Positions 19,899 through 30,110 of a DNA stretch of 64,000 nucleotides are shown piece by piece. Positions within the stretch are counted from its first letter, which is position 1, and each line of letters begins with the position of its first letter. Both the position numbers and the translations under genes were made by a program. Origin of the DNA: an uncultured Bacteroidia bacterium. GTDB lineage: Bacteria; Bacteroidota; Bacteroidia; Bacteroidales; Prolixibacteraceae. Location of the stretch: positions 16,540 through 80,539 of the forward strand of contig CAIVMQ010000019.1 in NCBI GenBank assembly GCA_903907075.1, in the 5' to 3' direction. The notes beneath the pieces were generated by a model. It did no database searches and had not been told where the DNA came from. It was given only the letters and a program-made list of their open reading frames with translations.

Positions 19899-20561
19899 AT
19901 GAATGAAGTGTTTATAACTCAGAGTCTCAAGGATAAGCTACCCAATCTTACCTTGGGGTACATTGCATGCGATGTTGTTTTTGAGCTTCAAAATAGAGCT
20001 CTGTGGAAAGAGATCGAAGCAGTCTCTGTAGCGCTTGAAAATTCATCTCATCTCTCAGATATTAGTTCTCACCCGGCAATTTACGCATCCCGACTAGCCT
20101 ATCGGGCATGTGGGAAAGATCCATCAAGATACCGTCTCTCATCTGAAGCCCTGATGCGCCGCGTGGTAAAAGGGAATAGGCTGTTTCGAATTAATAATGT
20201 GGTCGATGTAGTTAATTTAATCTCTCTAAAGACAGGCATGTCTATTGGAGGTTATGATATGGAGAAAATATCCGGAAATATATATTTCGACATTGGAGGA
20301 AAAGATGAACCGTATGAGGCTATCGGGCGTGGGGATTTAAATGTAGACTATTTACCATTGTTTAGAGATTCTGTTTCCCCTTTCGGCTCACCTACAAGCG
20401 ACTCGGTCCGTACTTCGGTAACTCTTAATACAAAACGGTTTCTAATGATAATAATTGGATTTTCGGGAAAGGAAAGTACCCAGGAGACGATTGATATTTC
20501 TCTTCCATTATTGGAAAAATATTGTCTTGCCAAAAATAGTGAGACTAGATTAATTCGATAG
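19899..20561 (+). CDS. B3/4 domain protein (tRNA-synthetase-editing-like)
   Basis: A 220-residue cytosolic protein made almost entirely of a B3/4 domain, as found in the phenylalanyl-tRNA synthetase beta subunit. Visible blocks are SHPAIYASRLAYRACGKDPSRYR (residues about 57-79), SSEALMRRVVKGN, INNVVDVVNLISLKTGMSIGGYD, and the C-terminal strand TKRFLMIIIGFSG. Stand-alone B3/4 proteins are thought to act in tRNA or amino-acid quality control, but no specific role is established. It is separated from the NRAMP gene by about 108 bases and starts a plus-strand group with the acyltransferase and the amidase. Confidence 0.85.
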   Translation: MNEVFITQSLKDKLPNLTLGYIACDVVFELQNRALWKEIEAVSVALENSSHLSDISSHPAIYASRLAYRACGKDPSRYRLSSEALMRRVVKGNRLFRINNVVDVVNLISLKTGMSIGGYDMEKISGNIYFDIGGKDEPYEAIGRGDLNVDYLPLFRDSVSPFGSPTSDSVRTSVTLNTKRFLMIIIGFSGKESTQETIDISLPLLEKYCLAKNSETRLIR

Positions 20562-20616
20562 ATGACGCATTTAATAGAAGATTGAATTATTTTTGTTTGA
20601 TTATAATACTAGAGTT

Positions 20617-21177
20617 ATGAAATATATTTCAAAATTTATTTTGTGGATTACGGGTTGGAAAGTTATTGGCAGTTTAGCACCCGTGCCTAAATGCGTGGTC
20701 TTAGGGGTTCCACACACCTCAATTTGGGATTTTATTATCTCCTGGTTTTTTTATAACTCTATTGGCGGAAAATCGAGTATCGTAGTAAACAAGAAATTTT
20801 TCTTTTGGCCTGCCTGCTATGTACTAAACTATATGGGCGCCATTCCCTTGGATACATCCAAAGGTGCAAGTATGGTAAAACAAATTGTCGCGGAATTTAA
20901 GAAACGCGAAATTCTTCACCTCGCGATTGCTCCTGAGGGTACACGCAATCCAACTACAAAATGGAAAGGTGGTTTTCATACCATTGCTAGGGCTGCAAAT
21001 GTTCCACTTTACTGCGCCGTTTTCGATTGGGGACGCAAAGAGATCGGAATAGTTGATCAGATTGAGTTAACTGACGACCTCAATGCTGATATGTACCGAA
21101 TTAAGCAATGGTACAAAGATCGTGGAGTAAAAGGGAAATTCCCAGAGAAATTTCTCCTTGGTGAAGGATTGGACTAA
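20617..21177 (+). CDS. PlsC-like 1-acyl-glycerol-phosphate acyltransferase family protein
   Basis: A 186-residue acyltransferase, taken from the ATG that gives MKYISKFILWITGWKV; a longer reading starts at a TTG. The catalytic H-x4-D motif is H33-TSIW-D38 (VPHTSIWDFI), and the phosphate-binding motif is APEGTRN (about residues 107-113). Proteins of this short type are typical of Bacteroidota and probably acylate a lysolipid at the membrane, with a hydrophobic N-terminal segment for association. It lies 9 bases before the amidase gene. The exact acceptor is unknown. Confidence 0.9.
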   Translation: MKYISKFILWITGWKVIGSLAPVPKCVVLGVPHTSIWDFIISWFFYNSIGGKSSIVVNKKFFFWPACYVLNYMGAIPLDTSKGASMVKQIVAEFKKREILHLAIAPEGTRNPTTKWKGGFHTIARAANVPLYCAVFDWGRKEIGIVDQIELTDDLNADMYRIKQWYKDRGVKGKFPEKFLLGEGLD

Positions 21178-21186
21178 ATAGCTGTT

Positions 21187-21972
21187 ATGAAGCAAAAAGA
21201 TCTTTTACGGATAACACTTGCTCAGGTAGATTTAATATGGGAGAATCCGGCTCTGAACCGCCTTAATCTTGAGATCCTGCTTACCCAGCTCTCCGGAAAC
21301 TGTGATATCGTTGTTCTTCCTGAAACGTTTTCTACGGGGTTTACAATGCGTCATGAGCTATATGCAGAGCCAATGGATGGGCCTACTGTGCATTGGATGA
21401 GATTATTGGCTAAATCTACTCAGATAGCAATTTGCGGAACAATCTTGATTTCTGAAAATGATCAGACGTATAATCGTTTCATATTTGTTACCCCTGATAA
21501 TCAATTAACCAGCTACGATAAGAGACATCTCTTCACGATGGGAGGAGAGTCTACTGGATTATCAGAAGGAAATAACCGAGTTGTTCTTAATTATTTGGGT
21601 TGGAGGATTGCTCTTTATACCTGTTATGATATTCGGTTTCCGGTATGGTGCAGGAATCAAAAAGATACTGATCTCATGATCTTTTCGGCCAATTGGCCCG
21701 AATCCCGTATAGTGGTATGGGATATCTTACTTAAAGCCAGAGCAATTGAAAATCAGGTTTATGTGGCCGGTGTTAACCGAATAGGGACAGATGGCAATGG
21801 TATCAGATATAGTGGAAGCAGCCAACTGGTTAACGCACGTGGAGAATTACTAACACAGCTTCCTGGTTCATCTGAAAATTTGTTAACCTTCGAAATCTCC
21901 TTAAAGAGTTTGAAAGAATTCAGATTAAAATTTCCAGTCTCAAATGATTCAGACCATTTTGTATTGGGTTAG
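21187..21972 (+). CDS. Nitrilase-superfamily amidase, YafV/omega-amidase type
   Basis: A 261-residue carbon-nitrogen hydrolase. The catalytic triad can be read as Glu46 (VLPETFSTGF), Lys112 (YDKRHLF) and Cys146 (LYTCYDIRFPVW). The TFSTGF and YDIRFPVWCRN wording is that of YafV-like omega-amidases, which hydrolyse alpha-ketoglutaramate or alpha-ketosuccinamate and so repair or recycle transamination products. Length is standard. It is 9 bases downstream of the acyltransferase, probably co-transcribed. Confidence 0.93.
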   Translation: MKQKDLLRITLAQVDLIWENPALNRLNLEILLTQLSGNCDIVVLPETFSTGFTMRHELYAEPMDGPTVHWMRLLAKSTQIAICGTILISENDQTYNRFIFVTPDNQLTSYDKRHLFTMGGESTGLSEGNNRVVLNYLGWRIALYTCYDIRFPVWCRNQKDTDLMIFSANWPESRIVVWDILLKARAIENQVYVAGVNRIGTDGNGIRYSGSSQLVNARGELLTQLPGSSENLLTFEISLKSLKEFRLKFPVSNDSDHFVLG

Positions 21973-22044
21973 TCTTCCAAATTGCCCTTTTTATTGATAT
22001 CTCCTTTTTTTATGGTTTTCTTGTTTGTTCAGTTTATTTCAAAT

Positions 22045-22125
22045 GCTGAATTCAAGTAATAAATGCAACTTTTAGATTAAATTATAGTTCATTGATAATC
22101 AGTGTAGGAGGTTTAATTGGAAATT
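22045..22125 (-). mobile_element. Decayed 3' end of an IS30-family transposase gene
   Basis: On the minus strand this stretch ends in the frame FNLKVAFIT followed by TGA, preceded by FPIKPPTLIINEL and a stop codon. It aligns without gaps over 23 positions to the C-terminus of the IS30 transposase at the right edge of the window (FGFESPIFVMEKLL then FNPKVAFVA), including the shared terminus GCTGAATTCAAG. The rest of the element is gone, and the frame contains a stop, so this is a scar of an old insertion just upstream of the ABC-F gene. Confidence 0.6.
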
Positions 22126-22183
22126 GGCTAACTTTGGCCCCTTGAATCGAATTAGTTTATATATACGAATTATAAGAAGTTAA

Positions 22184-23800
<1,617 letters not shown>

Positions 23801-23875
23801 TTATTCATAATTTATTTTTAGCCAAGCAAAATTTCCTTTAGTTTTGATCAATATTTATTTAAAAAAATTCAAGAT

Positions 23876-24757
23876 ATGAGAAAATTGATCTATGTTTTAT
23901 TGATTCCGGTAATGATACTGGCATCTAGTTGTGAGAACAGAAAAGCGGAAATAATCCGTCTGAAAGCACAAAACGATAGTTTAAGAAATGTCGGAACAGA
24001 TAAAGATTCAAATATTGCAGATTTTGTGACCACTTTTAATGAAGTGGAGGCTAATTTAGATTCTATTAAACGTCTTGAGAAAGTAATTAGTCAAAGTGCG
24101 AAGGCTGGCGAAGTCAAGGGATCTCGTAAGGAGCAGATTAAGAGCGATATAAATTACATCTATGATTTGCTTCAGAAGAATCGCAAGTTGGTTGCTGAGT
24201 TATCGATGAAATTGCGTAAGTCGAATAAGCATGCAGCGGAACTTCAAAAGATGATTGATAATCTGAATCAGTCAATCGATGAGAAAAATACCCAGATTGC
24301 ACAGCTGTCTGATGAATTGAGTAAACTCAATATTCAGGTTAAGGATCTCAATGTTAAAGTTGCAGATTTAAATACAAATGTAAGTAATTTAAGTGCCGAC
24401 AATCAGAAGAAGCAGGCAGAGATCGATGCAAAGACCGAAGCATTGAATACCGCTTATTATGTTATCGGAACGAACCGTGAACTCAAGGATAAGAAGATTA
24501 TTACAGGGGCAGGTGGTTTTATTGGTATTGGCAGGACTAAAAATATTTTGGCAGATCTTAATATGAATGATTTTACCAAGGTAGATATCACTAAGGTGAA
24601 CGAGATTCCAATTATGAAAAAGAAAATTACCCTTGTCACCTCTCATCCGAATGGATCTTATCGTCTTGAAGGTGATAAATCGGTAGATAAAATAGTTATT
24701 GTTAATGCGAAAGAGTTTTGGAGCCTCTCTAAAGTTCTTGTCGTTGTGGCAAAATAG
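23876..24757 (+). CDS. Coiled-coil lipoprotein of unknown function
   Basis: A 293-residue predicted lipoprotein: signal peptide with lipobox LASSC near residue 19, then a long coiled coil (about residues 22-190) with repeats of the type QIAQLSDELSKLNIQVKDLN and LNTNVSNLSADNQ. It is followed by a short globular end (about residues 195-293) with KIITGAGGFIGIGRTKNI and SLSKVLVVVAK. Similar proteins are widespread in Bacteroidota, usually unnamed. The coiled coil suggests a trimeric or dimeric surface or periplasmic spacer. It is the last gene of the plus-strand group and ends before a strong terminator. Confidence 0.8.
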   Translation: MRKLIYVLLIPVMILASSCENRKAEIIRLKAQNDSLRNVGTDKDSNIADFVTTFNEVEANLDSIKRLEKVISQSAKAGEVKGSRKEQIKSDINYIYDLLQKNRKLVAELSMKLRKSNKHAAELQKMIDNLNQSIDEKNTQIAQLSDELSKLNIQVKDLNVKVADLNTNVSNLSADNQKKQAEIDAKTEALNTAYYVIGTNRELKDKKIITGAGGFIGIGRTKNILADLNMNDFTKVDITKVNEIPIMKKKITLVTSHPNGSYRLEGDKSVDKIVIVNAKEFWSLSKVLVVVAK

Positions 24758-24774
24758 ATAAGTATCACCTTTAT

Positions 24775-24810
24775 AAAAAAGGCGGCAACCGATAGGTTTC
24801 CGCCTTTTTT
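24775..24810. terminator. Strong bidirectional rho-independent terminator
   Basis: A stem formed by AAAAAAGGCGGCAACC and GGTTTCCGCCTTTTTT, with a single mismatch and the loop GATA, flanked by A-runs on the left and T-runs on the right. It lies between the convergent lipoprotein and GH20 genes and can terminate both. Confidence 0.92.
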
Positions 24811-24830
24811 ATCCTTATTCATGGGCACTT

Positions 24831-26456
24831 TTAGTATGGTTTAAATTCTGCTTTGCAAAAGATTATCCCTTCCGCTTCGTAACGTTTAGCCTGCACTACT
24901 AACCGTTTTTTAAACCATTTGTAGTTGTGACTAGCTTTGGGTGACCAGGCTACTTCGGCAAATGCTGCTGCTCTAGGAAAGGTCATATATTCAACATGCA
25001 CAGGTGTTTTCATGTAGGCTGTCCAAATATTTGCCTGCATGCCAATAATATAACGCGAATCTTTTTTGGAGAGGGTTGCAGGTACAGGTTCAATGTTATA
25101 AACCTGCTCCAGCGTTAGCATCCCTCCAACTGCGAGTGGCTCTGTTTTTGGATCTGTTTGATATTGATCAAAATTACAATATCTAGCTGTTGATATAACT
25201 GTTTGTAGCTTTCTTTTGGTTGCCTCAATGGTCTCCTTCTCTCCGTGCCACGATACCGTTACCGCTTCTTCTGTCAGTGTGTCATTTAAATTTATCTCCC
25301 AATGAACACTCTGTTTTCCTAATGATTTGAGTATACTACTCAATCGATTCTCAAAATAGGTATGAAGATCTTTGGTAGAAATCAGGCTGTCATTTTTCAT
25401 TCGAATTTGGCAGTCAGGGCATTGTTCCCAACTTGTTTCTAAAGATTCGGCTCCACCTATATGAAAATATTTTCCCGGAAACAATGAAGTCATTTCACCC
25501 ATAACATCACTGATAAAAGTGAATGTCCCCTCCTTGCCCGGACAATAGATATCACTAAAAACACTCCATTTGGAAGCCACCTCATAAGGATTTGATGTGC
25601 ACCCTAACTCAGGATAGGCTGCCAATGCGGCTAATGCATGTCCTGGCATCCCTATCTCAGGAATAATGGTAATGAAACGTTCTGAGGCATATTGAACAAT
25701 TTCGCGAATATCTAACTGGGTATAGAACCCACCATTTGGTATCGTATCTGTTCCTAACGAATTGTTGATATGTCCGATTATCGTTTTTTTTCTCACTGAT
25801 CCAACTTCTGTGAGGCGTGGATATTTCTTAATTTCGATCCGCCAGCCTTGATCGTCTGCCAGATGCCAATGTAGCGTGTTTAACTTGTGCATTGCCATAG
25901 CATCGAGATACTTTAACATAAACTCCTTTGGCATAAAATTCCTGCTCACATCTAACTGTAATCCTCTCCAGGAAAATCTGGGTGTATCTTTAATTTCAAT
26001 TGCGGGAATAATAATTTCTTTAAGCGGTTTTATCGTTGGAGGCATAAGTTGCGTTAAGGTCTGAACACCATAGAACAGGCCATTCATGGCGGCTGCTTCT
26101 ATAACGACACCATCAGATAAAACAGTTAGGTGGTAATCTTCTTTCCCGATTTTTAAACTTTCATCTAACTTTAAAAAAATAGTGTTGCTTTCATCACTTG
26201 ACGATACGAGAATTTTAGTTGTAAATCCGAAATATTTGTCAATATGGCCATTAAGAAAAGCGGCAATTTGTTCAAGCTGTTCGCTCTGGTTATTGATACT
26301 AATTTTTGTTTTTGCTGAAATTGTGAATATACCGGGATGATCAATGGCCTCTGCTGGCTGGGGTATAATTCGAACAACAGGTTTAGCAACAGGCTCCTTG
26401 CATGCGAAAATTAGATTGATAATTCCTATGAATAGTAGTGCTTGGATCAGCCTCAT
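24831..26456 (-). CDS. GH20 beta-N-acetylhexosaminidase-like lipoprotein lacking the catalytic Asp
   Basis: A 541-residue lipoprotein (lipobox IFAC, Cys19) with a GH20b N-terminal domain (about residues 28-150) and a GH20 TIM barrel (RFSWRGLQLDVSRNFMPKEF, then LHWHLADDQGWRIEIKKYP, then IPEIGMPGHALAALAAYPEL). In active enzymes the barrel carries an Asp-Glu pair in HxGGDE. Here codon 336 is GCC, giving HIGGAE with Ala336-Glu337. The Asp normally orients the substrate acetamido group. Loss predicts low or altered activity, perhaps a binding protein or a different substrate. Neighbouring SSS symporter and NagX-like genes fit an amino-sugar locus. It has its own promoter-like element. Confidence 0.93.
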   Translation of the reverse strand: MRLIQALLFIGIINLIFACKEPVAKPVVRIIPQPAEAIDHPGIFTISAKTKISINNQSEQLEQIAAFLNGHIDKYFGFTTKILVSSSDESNTIFLKLDESLKIGKEDYHLTVLSDGVVIEAAAMNGLFYGVQTLTQLMPPTIKPLKEIIIPAIEIKDTPRFSWRGLQLDVSRNFMPKEFMLKYLDAMAMHKLNTLHWHLADDQGWRIEIKKYPRLTEVGSVRKKTIIGHINNSLGTDTIPNGGFYTQLDIREIVQYASERFITIIPEIGMPGHALAALAAYPELGCTSNPYEVASKWSVFSDIYCPGKEGTFTFISDVMGEMTSLFPGKYFHIGGAESLETSWEQCPDCQIRMKNDSLISTKDLHTYFENRLSSILKSLGKQSVHWEINLNDTLTEEAVTVSWHGEKETIEATKRKLQTVISTARYCNFDQYQTDPKTEPLAVGGMLTLEQVYNIEPVPATLSKKDSRYIIGMQANIWTAYMKTPVHVEYMTFPRAAAFAEVAWSPKASHNYKWFKKRLVVQAKRYEAEGIIFCKAEFKPY

Positions 26457-26485
26457 TTTGAAATCATGTTAGAATTTCTAGAATG

Positions 26486-26493
26486 CAAAAGTA
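26486..26493 (-). promoter_or_regulatory. Candidate -7 element for the GH20-like gene
   Basis: On the minus strand this reads TACTTTTG, matching TAnnTTTG, about 30 bases before the GH20 start and just after the stop of the symporter gene. It suggests that the GH20 gene is transcribed independently of the genes upstream. Confidence 0.45.
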
Positions 26494-26498
26494 CGTAA

Positions 26499-27848
26499 TT
26501 AATTATTTCTTGTTCCGATCTTACTTAAAAGAATCAGTGCGTTAATAATGAATGCGCTGATTATTATTAAATTGCCTAGTGTGTTATTCCCATTTAATGT
26601 AATTATTTTTCCAGTTAATGCAATTATCCCTCCCAGGATCATTGCAGCACTACTAAATTTCTTGCTCGTTCGAAAACCGAGTAGACCGGCAATCGTAGGA
26701 ACGATGAAGGCGCCGGCAAAAATTGTCAAAGCAATGAGCAGTGATTGGATAATAGAGTGTACTTTAAGGGCGAACAGGATACTTAATAGGCCCATCAGAA
26801 GCATGATGATTTTGGTATTTCTCATCGAATATTTTTGATCAAGACCTTTAGATATTGGATCGCTGATAATTGTTGATGAGGTAAGGAGTGTTGTTGATCC
26901 TGTTGACATAACCGCTGATAGGAGTGCTGCAACCAATAATCCAATTCCCCATTCAGGCAATACCGTCACCATTACCGGTATTAGTGCCGATCCTTCATGA
27001 TGATGAATTTCAGGGAATTTGTAGGCCGCATATACGCCAATAAATGTGATGCATAGCGAAAATGGAATAAGTACTATAGCGCTAATTAAGACACTCTTTT
27101 GGGCAGTTTTTTCATTCTCTGCACAAAACAGACGTGAGTAAATATCTGGTCCGACAATAAAAGTTGTCGAATAGGTTAATAGAAGAACCACAAGGTCAAA
27201 AGGGTGAAACCCTTCATTAAATGGGAATCTTAAGGTGGTCATGGCTACCTGATTAACCGGTTCTGCAATTAGGATGTAAATGGCGGTAAAAAAAATTCCT
27301 CCAATAATTATAAATGATTGGTAAAGATCTGTTTTTAATACAGATATCTGGCCTCCAATTAAGGTGTAAAAAATGAATACTGCTCCAGATCCCCATACGC
27401 CAAGCGAATAATCTAATCCTGTAAATCCTGTCATAATTCGGGCAGCCCCAATAATCTGCGCTGCGATTATTCCAATCCAGGCAATTGAAATAATAAAAGA
27501 GGCAATCATCTTTGCCTCAATGCCATAAAAATCGCCAATCATTTGAGGTAGTGTATATTTCCCTTGGCGACGAACCAACATTGAAAAGGGGACTAAAACA
27601 AATAAACCAATTGAGGCACATATTAATAGCCAAGAGGCTGCCCACCCCTGTGTTTGAGCTAGATCAGCTGTTCCTAGAATTGCAGAACTTCCCAATATAG
27701 TAGCCAAAAGTGAACCGGTAATTTGCCAGATATTTCCCCTTTTTCCAGCAACAAAATAGTCTCCTTCGCTCTTTATCCTCCGAGCAGCGAAAAGCCCTGT
27801 AAGAAGCATAGCAATGATATATACAATTATTATAAGGTATTTAATCAT
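26499..27848 (-). CDS. Sodium:solute symporter family (SSS) transporter
   Basis: A 449-residue multi-pass membrane protein with about 13 helices. The family patterns include GKRGNIWQITGSLLATILGS near the N-terminus (helices 1-2), GWAASWLLICASIGL, and SAVMSTGSTTLLTSSTIISD in helix 8, which contains the small-residue run used for sodium coordination. The substrate cannot be read from sequence. The location between a GH20-like lipoprotein and a NagX-like acyltransferase suggests a sugar, amino sugar or sialic-acid-like solute (inference). It is followed by the GH20 gene at 42 bases. Confidence 0.9.
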   Translation of the reverse strand: MIKYLIIIVYIIAMLLTGLFAARRIKSEGDYFVAGKRGNIWQITGSLLATILGSSAILGTADLAQTQGWAASWLLICASIGLFVLVPFSMLVRRQGKYTLPQMIGDFYGIEAKMIASFIISIAWIGIIAAQIIGAARIMTGFTGLDYSLGVWGSGAVFIFYTLIGGQISVLKTDLYQSFIIIGGIFFTAIYILIAEPVNQVAMTTLRFPFNEGFHPFDLVVLLLTYSTTFIVGPDIYSRLFCAENEKTAQKSVLISAIVLIPFSLCITFIGVYAAYKFPEIHHHEGSALIPVMVTVLPEWGIGLLVAALLSAVMSTGSTTLLTSSTIISDPISKGLDQKYSMRNTKIIMLLMGLLSILFALKVHSIIQSLLIALTIFAGAFIVPTIAGLLGFRTSKKFSSAAMILGGIIALTGKIITLNGNNTLGNLIIISAFIINALILLSKIGTRNN

Positions 27849-27944
27849 GAGCGATTGAGTTCGGGATTGCTGTATGGATTTATTTTCTGACGGGTGGGTT
27901 TGAATTCTGAAAGAATCCCTTGATCGGCAAGCTGATAGGGTGTT

Positions 27945-28844
27945 CTAAGGTATTTCATTCTCCTTTGATTCTTGATTTATTGCTAGTTCACGTCTAAAAG
28001 GGGGTAGGAAAACCCAATATATTCCACCCAAAGAGATAATAGCTGTGATTAGAAATGACATTAAGCATAACGCAATACCTATTTCATTGTCGAGCCCTAA
28101 TGTTTTTGCTCCGACAAGAAATACCATTTCCCGAGCTCCGATTCCACCAATAGTTATCGGGATAGCTGTTGCAATTGCTGATACAAAAAAGAGAAACAGG
28201 TAATCAAACTGGTTGGTCATCTGATGAAATGAAATAAGAATTATATAAACAGCTATAAACTGTACTAACTGAAGTGCGAGTGACCACCAAAATAATCCTG
28301 CGTGTATATTGAGAAAGCTTTTAAAGAAATATTTAAGAACCAGCAGATAAGAGAGATAAATAAAAGGTGCTGTGACCCAGATATATTTGATGTATTCAAG
28401 ATTTAATCCGGAGAGGTAATAGAGAGCTATGGTAATCATTCCAACGGCTACTAGTCCGGCGATTCGATTTACCAACATTGTTCCGATATTTTTTTTAAGT
28501 CCGTTTTTTCGGTATTTATTTACCAGATAAATTTTATAACCGTCGCCACCAATACCTCCAGGTAGAAAGAGGTTGTAAAACATCCCTAGCCAGAACAGCT
28601 TAATATTTAGCGCATGAGAGATATTTGCGCCTGTATTTTGAAAGGATAGATTCTGTCTGAAAGCTGAAAGTACGAATGATATAAAAAAAAGGAGAAACGC
28701 AATGCTAAGATAATACATATTTGCCGTGGAGAAGACATCTAATACTTCTTTGAATGAAATCTTGGATAAAACCCAAGCGATAGCTGCTACTGAAACTGTA
28801 AGCTTCAGTAGATTTATGGCAATTTTTTTTAGTCTTACTTTCAC
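27945..28844 (-). CDS. Lysylphosphatidylglycerol synthase TM-region / UPF0104 membrane protein
   Basis: A 299-residue protein with about seven or eight membrane helices that matches the LPG_synthase_TM (AglD2/UPF0104) family. Typical blocks are the first helix KLTVSVAAIAWVLSKISFKE, then KLFWLGMFYNLFLPGGIGGDGYK and IPITIGGIGAREMVF. The start is a GTG, since no closer ATG fits. Family members are flippase-like or lipid-associated proteins of mostly unknown substrate. It follows the NagX-like gene by 15 bases, so they are probably co-transcribed. Confidence 0.88.
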   Translation of the reverse strand: MKVRLKKIAINLLKLTVSVAAIAWVLSKISFKEVLDVFSTANMYYLSIAFLLFFISFVLSAFRQNLSFQNTGANISHALNIKLFWLGMFYNLFLPGGIGGDGYKIYLVNKYRKNGLKKNIGTMLVNRIAGLVAVGMITIALYYLSGLNLEYIKYIWVTAPFIYLSYLLVLKYFFKSFLNIHAGLFWWSLALQLVQFIAVYIILISFHQMTNQFDYLFLFFVSAIATAIPITIGGIGAREMVFLVGAKTLGLDNEIGIALCLMSFLITAIISLGGIYWVFLPPFRRELAINQESKENEIP

Positions 28845-28859
28845 GTTAATTTTTTACAG

Positions 28860-29969
28860 CTAAATTCGAATAAATATTTTTCTTCGATATAAGAAATAGC
28901 AAATGCCCCAGAGCCCGGCCCACACTGTGATTGCAAGTGCCATATCATAGGTTTGCTCGCCTAAAGGAGCAAATAGCAGACTTATAAAAGGCTTGGCAAT
29001 GGCTTCAATCCAATTGTTCCCATTGGTATGGGCAAAGAGATAAATAAATAGCGGATTCATACCTACAATGGCAAAGAAGAGCGCAAATTTTCGAATATTC
29101 TTTACATCGATAAGCCAATATGAAAATGCCATTGCTAGCATACACCAGCCTCCGCTGACAATTACAAACGAACTGGTACAAATATGTTTTATTATCGGAA
29201 TGACAGGATTAAGCGAATATCCAATTACAATACCAATTAAGCCGGCAACCACCATTGTTTGAATCTTCTTTTTAGGTGCCCATTCGTTCATTAGAATCAT
29301 CCCTGTGATCACTCCCCATATCGTGTGTGCTGTCGTTGATAGTGCATTAAATGCTACCCAGTGACCACCTCCGGGAGTCCCTGCTAAGGCCAGGTCAAAC
29401 CATGATCCAAAATTCTTATCCGGTGTAAAGGGTTGGTCAAAACCTGGAATACTCCAATTGCGATAGAGTAAATCTGAAATTAAGATCAGCATAAAGGATA
29501 TGATCAGTTGCCATTTTACCGTTTTCCGCATAACGAGAAACGCTATAAAATAAGTAACTGAAAGCTGCGCCAAAACATTGGTAAATCGAAATGTTATCTT
29601 TCCGGGGCCGATACAGTAAAGTGCCCATCCCAGAAACAACAAGAGAGCAGATCGGGTTGCAGCATGACGAAATGTACTATTCCAGCTATCTCCACGATTC
29701 CATCTTTTGGTCATCGCATAGGGCATCGAAACTCCAACGATAAACATGAAAAAGGGTTGGATTAAATCCCAGAAATGGAGCCCGATCCATTCGGCATGAT
29801 TTAATTGATGACCTATCGAAGAAATAATAGTCCCATCGAAAACGGTGCTTTCCAATGTTCCAAAGAAACCGGAGAATTCACCTATTAGCATAAACATCGT
29901 AAATCCCCTGAAAAAATCGATGGATAGCATTCTTGTCTGAGAATCTTGTGAAAAGTTTGTGTTACTCAT
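28860..29969 (-). CDS. NagX/HGSNAT-like membrane acyltransferase (DUF5009/DUF1624 type)
   Basis: A 369-residue polytopic membrane protein, taken from the ATG giving MSNTNFSQDSQTRMLSIDFF; a longer TTG start exists. The RMLSIDFFRGFTMFMLIGEF opening and HAEWIGLHFWDLIQPFFMFIVGVSMPYA are the signature of the heparan-alpha-glucosaminide N-acetyltransferase/NagX family, with the conserved histidine in HAEW. About ten helices follow. The human relative acetylates terminal glucosamine across the lysosomal membrane; bacterial members sit in amino-sugar loci, as here with GH20-like and SSS genes. Confidence 0.9.
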   Translation of the reverse strand: MSNTNFSQDSQTRMLSIDFFRGFTMFMLIGEFSGFFGTLESTVFDGTIISSIGHQLNHAEWIGLHFWDLIQPFFMFIVGVSMPYAMTKRWNRGDSWNSTFRHAATRSALLLFLGWALYCIGPGKITFRFTNVLAQLSVTYFIAFLVMRKTVKWQLIISFMLILISDLLYRNWSIPGFDQPFTPDKNFGSWFDLALAGTPGGGHWVAFNALSTTAHTIWGVITGMILMNEWAPKKKIQTMVVAGLIGIVIGYSLNPVIPIIKHICTSSFVIVSGGWCMLAMAFSYWLIDVKNIRKFALFFAIVGMNPLFIYLFAHTNGNNWIEAIAKPFISLLFAPLGEQTYDMALAITVWAGLWGICYFLYRRKIFIRI

Positions 29970-30017
29970 CTTTTGCTTATTCTTAGTGATCAAAAAAACA
30001 GTGAGTATTCAACCAAA

Positions 30018-30061
30018 TTAAGCCACTCAACCAGCATTCTGTACTGATTTGAGTGGCTTAA
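30018..30061 (-). terminator. Long perfect hairpin between the NagX-like and DUF1080 genes
   Basis: TTAAGCCACTCAA and TTGAGTGGCTTAA pair perfectly over 13 bases with an 18-base loop. On the minus strand it follows the DUF1080 gene stop by about 50 bases and is followed by TTTGGTTG. The T-tract is weak, but stem strength and position fit a terminator that separates the two genes. Confidence 0.65.
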
Positions 30062-30110
30062 GCGATAAGTTTACTGATTATGGCTTATCAATTTGAATTG
30101 TATTAGCTAA

